Assembly (NCBI GenBank): GCA_944322275.1
Contig: CALUOV010000211.1
Coordinates: 1-39,196 of the forward strand
Length of the DNA: 39,196 nt
DNA from: an uncultured Bacteroides sp.
Lineage (GTDB): Bacteria; Bacteroidota; Bacteroidia; Bacteroidales; Bacteroidaceae
Direction of reading: 5' to 3'
In this document: in pieces, positions 33,326 to 39,196 of the stretch
Position numbering within the stretch: the stretch's first letter is position 1
Layout of the letters: the number at the start of each line of letters is the position of its first letter
Program-made: the position numbers and the translations under genes
The notes under the pieces: model-generated
Seen by the model: only the letters and a program-made list of their open reading frames with translations
What the model was told of the DNA's origin: nothing
Databases searched by the model: none

Positions 33326-36166
33326 ATGAATCTACAAAATTATCTGTTGGCCGCCTTTTTGGCGGGATTTGCCGGCTCTGTGTCGGCACAGCGGGTGCCC
33401 AAGGTGTATAAGCCCGTCAAGAAAGAGATATACCATAAAGGGTGGATTGACTTTAACAAGAATGGCGTGAAGGATGTGTATGAAGACCCGTCCGCACCGG
33501 TTGACGCCCGTATCGAAGACCTGTTAGGCCAGATGAATATGGATGAGAAAACCTGTCAGATGGTGACCTTGTATGGCTATAAGCGCGTGCTGAAAGATGA
33601 CCTGCCTACACCGGAGTGGAAACAAAGCTTGTGGAAAGACGGCATCGGCGCCATTGACGAACATCTGAACGGCTTCCAGCAATGGGGACTGCCGCCTTCG
33701 GACAATGAAAACGTCTGGCCGGCATCGCGGCATGCCTGGGCTTTGAACGAAGTGCAGCGTTTCTTTGTGGAAGAGACTCGGTTGGGCATTCCCGTTGATT
33801 TTACGAACGAAGGCATACGCGGCGTGGAAAGCTATCGGGCCACCAATTTTCCTACCCAGTTGGGATTGGGACATACGTGGAACCGTGATTTGATTCATGA
33901 AGTAGGCCGCATTACAGGACACGAGGCCCGCATGTTGGGGTATACCAATGTGTATGCGCCTATTTTAGACGTAGGGCGTGACCAGCGTTGGGGACGCTAC
34001 GAAGAAGTTTACGGAGAGTCGCCCTACTTAGTGGCTGAATTGGGCATCGAAATGGTGAAGGGTATGCAGCAAGATTACCAGGTGGCTGCCACGGGCAAGC
34101 ATTTCGTCGCTTACAGCAACAACAAGGGCGCGCGTGAAGGAATGGCGCGTGTAGACCCTCAAATGTCGCCGCGTGAAGTGGAAATGATTCATGTATATCC
34201 TTTCAAACGGGTCATCCGGGAAGCCGGTCTGCTGGGGGTCATGAGTTCGTATAACGATTATGATGGCGTTCCCATTCAAGGCAGTTATTATTGGCTGACC
34301 ACCCGCTTGCGCGGTGAGATGGGATTCCGTGGCTACGTAGTATCGGACAGCGATGCGTTGGAGTATCTCTATACCAAACACGGTACGGCTCAGAACATGA
34401 AGGAAGCCGTGCGTCAGAGTATCGAGGCCGGACTGAATGTGCGTTGTACATTCCGTTCGCCCGAATCGTTTGTGGAACCCCTGCGCGAGTTGGTGGCCGA
34501 AGGAGGACTGAGTGAAGAGTTGATTGACAGCAGGGTGCGCGACATCCTGCGTGTGAAGTTCCTGGTGGGATTGTTCGATGCTCCCTATCAGACCGATTTG
34601 GCGGGAGCCGATGCCGAAGTGGAGAAAGCGGAGCATGAAGAAGTGGCGCTGCAAGCCTCGCGCGAATCCATTGTCTTGCTGAAGAACGACCGCGGAACAC
34701 TGCCCCTTTCTTTGGACAACGTGAAGACGATTGCCGTTTGTGGCCCTAATGCGGATGAAGAATCCTATGCGTTGACCCACTACGGTCCTTTGGCGGTGGA
34801 TGTCACAACCGTGCTGGAAGGTATAAAAGACAAAGTGGAGGGAAAAGCCGAAGTGCTCTATGCGAAAGGATGCGAACTGGTGGATGCTAATTGGCCGGAC
34901 AGTGAACTGATTGATTTCCCGTTGACGGAGGAGGAACAGGCGGGTATTAACCAGGCCGTAGAGAATGCCCGGCGTGCCGATGTTTGCGTAGTCGTGTTGG
35001 GAGGCGGACAGCGTACCTGTGGGGAAAACAAGTCGCGCAGCAGTCTGGAACTGCCCGGCAGGCAATTGGATTTGCTGAAAGCGGTTCAAGCTACGGGTAA
35101 GCCGGTGGTATTGGTACTTATTAACGGACGTCCGTTGTCCGTTAACTGGGCCGACCGCTTCGTGCCGGCTATTGTGGAAGCGTGGTATCCGGGTTCTAAA
35201 GGCGGCATAGCCGTGGCCGATGTCTTATTCGGCGATTACAATCCGGGAGGTAAGCTCACTGTCACATTCCCCAAGAGCGTAGGACAGATTCCGTTCAACT
35301 TCCCCTGCAAGCCTTCTTCCCAGGTGGATGGCGGCAAGAACTTAGGACCGGACGGCAATGCTTCGCGGGTAAACGGTGCACTCTATCCGTTTGGGTACGG
35401 ATTGAGCTATACGACCTTTGAATATTCCGACATGGAAGTTTCTCCCCAAGTGATTACTCCGGACCAACAGGCTACGGTCAGTCTGAAAGTAACCAATACG
35501 GGTGACCGTGCCGGAGATGAGGTCGTACAGTTATACATCCGCGATGTTCTGAGCAGCGTGACTACTTACGAGAAGAACCTGGCAGGATTTGAACGTGTAC
35601 ATCTGATGCCGGGCGAGACTAAGACGGTAACTTTCCACATAGACCGGAAGCAATTGGAACTGTTGGACAAACACATGGAATGGACGGTAGAGCCGGGTGA
35701 GTTTGTGCTGATGGTAGGTGCTTCTTCCGAAGACATCCGTCAAAGTGCAGTCTTGGAAGTAGAAGATTATCAGACCCGTGTGGCTCGGATAGAAGCTTCC
35801 AAACCGGAAAGTCCCGTCACGGCCAGCACCAATCCGGAGTTAGTGATGAATGTGTTGGATGGTGATGTGACCACTTGTTGGCTGGGAAATAAAGGAGATT
35901 ACATTACGTTTGCCTTGAAGGATAATCCTAAAGTAGATGAAGTAACCGTTACATTTACACGTGATAATAAACTGCCGGCTAATTTTGAAATTCAGTTATC
36001 AGGCGGCGGTGGCCAGTTCCTGACTGTATATTCGGGAACCGTGAGCCAATATGGCACGCCTCAAACCTATACCTTCAAAGGTACTACCGCCAGCGATTTG
36101 CGCATTGTGTTGAATGATGATAAGATTGGTGTTGCTGAGGTGAAAATTCCAGATATGGGTGAGTAA
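33326..36166 (+). CDS. Glycoside hydrolase family 3 with C-terminal discoidin-like domain
   Basis: Exo-acting beta-glycosidase, 946 residues, with a signal peptide ending SVSAQ. The order is: (beta/alpha)8 domain (about residues 50-410), with TGKHFVAYSNNKG around K258-H259 and the nucleophile D341 in GYVVSDSDALEYL; the alpha/beta sandwich (about 440-650), with RESIVLLKNDRGTLPL and GPNADEESYALTHYG; PFGYGLSYTTFEY; a fibronectin-III-like domain (about 710-790, VTNTGDRAGDEVVQLYI); and a C-terminal F5/8 type C-like region (about 815-946, ASTNPELVMNVLDGDVTTCW). It lacks the KH(F/I)PGHG motif of NagZ-type hexosaminidases, so beta-glucosidase or beta-xylosidase-like activity is more likely. It probably trims oligosaccharides made by the lyases. 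Confidence 0.93.
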   Translation: MNLQNYLLAAFLAGFAGSVSAQRVPKVYKPVKKEIYHKGWIDFNKNGVKDVYEDPSAPVDARIEDLLGQMNMDEKTCQMVTLYGYKRVLKDDLPTPEWKQSLWKDGIGAIDEHLNGFQQWGLPPSDNENVWPASRHAWALNEVQRFFVEETRLGIPVDFTNEGIRGVESYRATNFPTQLGLGHTWNRDLIHEVGRITGHEARMLGYTNVYAPILDVGRDQRWGRYEEVYGESPYLVAELGIEMVKGMQQDYQVAATGKHFVAYSNNKGAREGMARVDPQMSPREVEMIHVYPFKRVIREAGLLGVMSSYNDYDGVPIQGSYYWLTTRLRGEMGFRGYVVSDSDALEYLYTKHGTAQNMKEAVRQSIEAGLNVRCTFRSPESFVEPLRELVAEGGLSEELIDSRVRDILRVKFLVGLFDAPYQTDLAGADAEVEKAEHEEVALQASRESIVLLKNDRGTLPLSLDNVKTIAVCGPNADEESYALTHYGPLAVDVTTVLEGIKDKVEGKAEVLYAKGCELVDANWPDSELIDFPLTEEEQAGINQAVENARRADVCVVVLGGGQRTCGENKSRSSLELPGRQLDLLKAVQATGKPVVLVLINGRPLSVNWADRFVPAIVEAWYPGSKGGIAVADVLFGDYNPGGKLTVTFPKSVGQIPFNFPCKPSSQVDGGKNLGPDGNASRVNGALYPFGYGLSYTTFEYSDMEVSPQVITPDQQATVSLKVTNTGDRAGDEVVQLYIRDVLSSVTTYEKNLAGFERVHLMPGETKTVTFHIDRKQLELLDKHMEWTVEPGEFVLMVGASSEDIRQSAVLEVEDYQTRVARIEASKPESPVTASTNPELVMNVLDGDVTTCWLGNKGDYITFALKDNPKVDEVTVTFTRDNKLPANFEIQLSGGGGQFLTVYSGTVSQYGTPQTYTFKGTTASDLRIVLNDDKIGVAEVKIPDMGE

Positions 36167-36187
36167 TCCGGTGTCGTATTTGTTATA

Positions 36188-36239
36188 AGAAACACTCCGA
36201 GGAACCAATGATAGGAAATGGGCTCTTCGGAGTGTTTCT
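36188..36239. terminator. Convergent bidirectional hairpin between GH3 and PL8
   Basis: AGAAACACTCCGA (36188-36200) is perfectly complementary to TCGGAGTGTTTCT (36227-36239): a 13-bp stem around a 26-nt loop, in the 76-bp gap between convergent genes. T-tracts are poor on both strands, but position and stem strength support a shared terminator. Confidence 0.7.
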
Positions 36240-36242
36240 CTG

Positions 36243-39196
36243 TTATTTCTTTAGTTGAACTTCGAAACTGGCTCCATCTCGGCAGATGAATTGTAGGACA
36301 GTCTGCTCTTTGTCTATGGAAAGTACCTTGCAATAAGGTGTTTCTTCCACATTCCATTGGCCTTTCAAAGTGACGGTTACAGGAATTTCCTGACTTTCGT
36401 TGAATTTCCAGGGACGGGAATAGATGCTGCGTTCGATGCGTTTACCATCGGCATCGAACGCTTCGTCGCTGGGACCGCGGTAGAGTGCCAGGTCGGGTTG
36501 GGCAACGGTAAGTAATACGTTGTCTTTTCCTTCTTTCACCATGATCAGGCAAGAAGTATCAGCTTTTTGTACCAGTCCGTCCTTGGGAAGCGCTTGGGGT
36601 GTTTCAAACAGAACGTAGGAGGTCGTTTCCCCTAAACGGACAATGTGTGCGTTGCGGTCTTGCTGCAAGACTTTATAAGAAGGTTCCTTGGCAAATGTGG
36701 CCAGGGCTTTTGCATCGGTATGCGGCAGGACGGCATATTCGTAAGAAGCCCCCTTGGGCGCTTTACCATGTTGCAACACCAAAGATACCCAGTCGCCTGA
36801 GGTCGGTTTAGTGCTTCGTTCACCAATGGTCACTTGCGGAGTCTGTTTCTCGAACAATGCTTGCTTTGTCATGGAAGCGGGCAGGTAGTAGCCTACACCG
36901 TTGGGGTCTAAATAAGTCTGGCCGTTGTCGGTGAAGTTTTCCCAATAGGAGTGGGTTTGTGGAGTCATGGCCAGTTGGAATACGGTAGTTTCCGTGGGAT
37001 ATTCCGTATTGGTATTCTCAATGTCCGTTCCTAAGCAGACGATGGTTTCATCGAAGAAGTGGAAAGACTTGCGGGCGCGGTGTGAACCGTTGTACTTGTC
37101 GTGCTCATGCAACTTTATGCCGAAGTTTCCATTGCTTCCGGCTTGAGAAAGTCCTCCGGCAAAAGCTTCATCGGAATACAGCATCTCTTCCATGCCGGAG
37201 AAGGAATCTACATTCAAGACTTTGGCGCGTAACAGGTCGAAAGGCAGATGGATGCTGGTGGTGCCCGGTATACGATTCCAATCAAATCCGTTTTCCTGCC
37301 AACCGCTGGTGGTCAGGGTAACCATTTCGTTGGGTTGCCCGGTCAGGATTTCCATACTGCCATGAGCTAAATAGCGTCCGTAGAAGTTGGCAGGCAGATA
37401 GTGTTCGGCCGCCCACAGATAACGGGAATGACCGCGCACTACGGCCGCCCAGTTTTTACGACGCTGTACGGAAACGCATCCGTAGCCTAAGGCGAGGTTG
37501 CCTTGCGGGTCGGGTTCGGGCTTGAATCCCAAGCTTTCAAAGAGTTCTTTCATTTTCTTTTCCTCACGGGTAGAGGTGACGGGTAGAAAATCGGGGGCAT
37601 TCGGATCCGGTTGGTCATTATAAGCAATCAGGCGCAAGTAGGCGGAAGCCATTTCTGCGTCATACTTCTCTTTTCCGTCTGGAGTGCCGGCCAAAGCCAG
37701 AGTAGCGTATTGTATAGGAATCAGATGTCCGCTGCCGTTGGGATGACGCCCGGACATGGAGAGCGGCCATTGCTTCAGGTTACAATAGAAGCGCATGGTG
37801 AGCAGTACGTGTTTCACAGTTTCGTGTGCCAGTTGTGACACGCTGAATTCCGTTCCGCTAAGCAGATAGATCATCTTTGTAGCGCCATCCAGTCCGCCCA
37901 CAGCATATGCAGGGTAATTGTTACAGTGATGGAAACAGGCTCCATCGGACTTGAACGAGCCCATCAAACCTGGTGCAGGACGGCATCCGTAATCCAACCA
38001 GCGTGAGAAGGAACGCAGGTATTGCAGTTTTTCCGGCGTGTCCTCCATGATGAGGATGCTGGCCATGCGGCCTTGTGTCTGTGTATTGAAAGAGTCAATG
38101 TCAATACCGTTTACAGTAGGTTTGGGATAGACTTCATTGGTGATGGCATACCAACGCAGCGTGCGCTCTGCCTCATTCAACTTTCCGGCCTGGCGAAGCA
38201 CGTCTTTCATCAGGAAGTAGGCTACGTAAAGTCCTCGCATGCTGTAACCATAATGATGAATATTACCCCAGCAACTTCCGTAGGCCACGCCTTGGTCGGT
38301 AATGTGGTCGTACATGGCAAGGAACATGCTTTGTAACTCCTCTTTGTCCGCGGCTTGTGTGGCGTTGTTATAAGCGATGGCGATGCGTTTCATCAGGTTG
38401 AAGTAGGCGTTCATCTCCATCCCCAGTTTGGTAAACATGTCTTTGTCCCAATTGGGAATCATACGTTCGTAGGCTTCGGCTTGGCGCACCATAAAGATAG
38501 GCATGCCGCTTACTTTCCCGTTCTTGTAAGTGATGTGATAGAATTGGTATTTTTCTCGGATGGCGTCCATCTCTTTCTCGGTCAGAACGGACGGCGTATA
38601 AAGCATGTCGCGGAAACGCTGTTCCATTATCTTCATCTCTTGCCGTTGTTTGTCCGTGACGGGAGTCAAGGGAATGTCGGGCTTCATCAGCGAATGTTTG
38701 TAGATGACTAGCCAGTGGCTGGTGGTTTCTTTATTGACAAAAGGCACTTGCAGGTCGGCGGTCTGCTGGCGCGCATCTACCTTGCTGGCGGGGATGAGGT
38801 GGTCGATGAATAAGCGGCCTTTCACATCGGGCGCCAGGATGCGTATTTCGTTCATTCCGACTTCGGGGATACCTTCCATATCACGTTCGTAGCACACCCA
38901 CGCGCCTCGCCACCCGGTGAAGTTGATGCCGAAAGGGAAAGAGGTACATTTCTTGCCGTCTTTCAGAAATTCAAATACGATTTGTTTGTCCTGCGCCTGT
39001 TCGTTGTAGACCCAGACGATACAGGCGGAAAGGTAGGTGTCTTTTCCGGTAGGGTCTTTCGGCTCAAACGTCAAATCTTTTTTGATGGAAAGAACAGCTC
39101 CGGGGGCGAACGTCCAGCTTAGACTGTGTGCGCCATCCTTATAATGTTCATCATTTATCTCCAAATGTGAGTCGCTGCCTGTGATAAAAGCGGGTA
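36243..39196 (-). CDS. Chondroitin ABC lyase-like polysaccharide lyase family 8 (5' end outside window)
   Basis: About 984 residues are visible; the frame stays open to the right edge ([21 protein letters not shown]...), so the start and signal peptide are missing. The N-terminal jelly-roll ([19 protein letters not shown]) and later blocks ([65 protein letters not shown]) follow Proteus chondroitin ABC lyase I as I recall it. Catalytic counterparts are His encoded at 37926-37928 (HHCNNYPAY), Tyr at 37905-37907 and Arg at 37746-37748 (SGRHP). The His-Tyr spacing of 7 equals that of H501-Y508, and the His-Arg spacing of 60 is close to H501-R560. Probable substrates are chondroitin or dermatan sulfate or hyaluronan. 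It is convergent to PL8-GH3, so transcribed separately. Confidence 0.88.
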   Translation of the reverse strand, partial: PAFITGSDSHLEINDEHYKDGAHSLSWTFAPGAVLSIKKDLTFEPKDPTGKDTYLSACIVWVYNEQAQDKQIVFEFLKDGKKCTSFPFGINFTGWRGAWVCYERDMEGIPEVGMNEIRILAPDVKGRLFIDHLIPASKVDARQQTADLQVPFVNKETTSHWLVIYKHSLMKPDIPLTPVTDKQRQEMKIMEQRFRDMLYTPSVLTEKEMDAIREKYQFYHITYKNGKVSGMPIFMVRQAEAYERMIPNWDKDMFTKLGMEMNAYFNLMKRIAIAYNNATQAADKEELQSMFLAMYDHITDQGVAYGSCWGNIHHYGYSMRGLYVAYFLMKDVLRQAGKLNEAERTLRWYAITNEVYPKPTVNGIDIDSFNTQTQGRMASILIMEDTPEKLQYLRSFSRWLDYGCRPAPGLMGSFKSDGACFHHCNNYPAYAVGGLDGATKMIYLLSGTEFSVSQLAHETVKHVLLTMRFYCNLKQWPLSMSGRHPNGSGHLIPIQYATLALAGTPDGKEKYDAEMASAYLRLIAYNDQPDPNAPDFLPVTSTREEKKMKELFESLGFKPEPDPQGNLALGYGCVSVQRRKNWAAVVRGHSRYLWAAEHYLPANFYGRYLAHGSMEILTGQPNEMVTLTTSGWQENGFDWNRIPGTTSIHLPFDLLRAKVLNVDSFSGMEEMLYSDEAFAGGLSQAGSNGNFGIKLHEHDKYNGSHRARKSFHFFDETIVCLGTDIENTNTEYPTETTVFQLAMTPQTHSYWENFTDNGQTYLDPNGVGYYLPASMTKQALFEKQTPQVTIGERSTKPTSGDWVSLVLQHGKAPKGASYEYAVLPHTDAKALATFAKEPSYKVLQQDRNAHIVRLGETTSYVLFETPQALPKDGLVQKADTSCLIMVKEGKDNVLLTVAQPDLALYRGPSDEAFDADGKRIERSIYSRPWKFNESQEIPVTVTLKGQWNVEETPYCKVLSIDKEQTVLQFICRDGASFEVQLKK

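Noticed and set aside
34028..35089. Minus-strand open frame of 353 codons
   Set aside because: Antisense to the GH3 catalytic region, and the translation lacks domain features.
39162..39196. Start of the minus-strand PL8 at the TTG 39164
   Set aside because: The frame remains open to the window edge with family-like sequence, and no signal peptide follows the TTG; the gene is simply cut.

Overview
The window looks like a chromosomal segment of a gut-type Bacteroides or close relative. The evidence is SusC/SusD pairs with lipoprotein signals, a hybrid two-component system (HTCS), TAnnTTTG-type -7 promoter boxes, almost no Shine-Dalgarno sequences, a NuoC-NuoD fusion, and a complex I operon without nuoE, nuoF and nuoG. 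I infer the genus from family architecture; no search was run.

Left part (1-14332), core metabolism. A truncated AraC-type regulator (minus strand) is divergent from a dxs-trkA pair (isoprenoid precursor synthesis and the K+ uptake regulatory subunit, overlapping by 4 nt). A ten-gene nuo operon (nuoA, B, CD, H, I, J, K, L, M, N) follows behind its own promoter and ends at a strong hairpin terminator. It encodes the quinone-reducing and proton-pumping parts of complex I but no NADH-oxidising module.

Right part (14333-39196), a polysaccharide utilisation locus (PUL). SusC/SusD pair 1, then a beta-helix lipoprotein on its own promoter, then the HTCS regulator, then SusC/SusD pair 2, a family 8 polysaccharide lyase (PL8) and a GH3 exo-glycosidase. 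Convergent to these is a second, very different PL8 resembling chondroitin ABC lyase, cut by the right edge. Two PL8 enzymes suggest a uronic-acid-containing polysaccharide such as a glycosaminoglycan or an acidic exopolysaccharide. No sulfatase and no unsaturated-uronyl hydrolase is present in the window.

Main points of interest. (1) The HTCS is broken by an in-frame TGA, most simply a TGG-to-TGA change, in the middle of its sensor. (2) Three long intergenic gaps of the PUL carry arrays with the same 22-bp period but unrelated sequences; two of them share a 6-2-6 dyad architecture. (3) A 10-bp-period direct repeat lies upstream of susC2. (4) The 680-residue PL8 has a three-residue insertion between its catalytic His and Tyr. 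(5) susD2 shows a sharp internal change in base composition.
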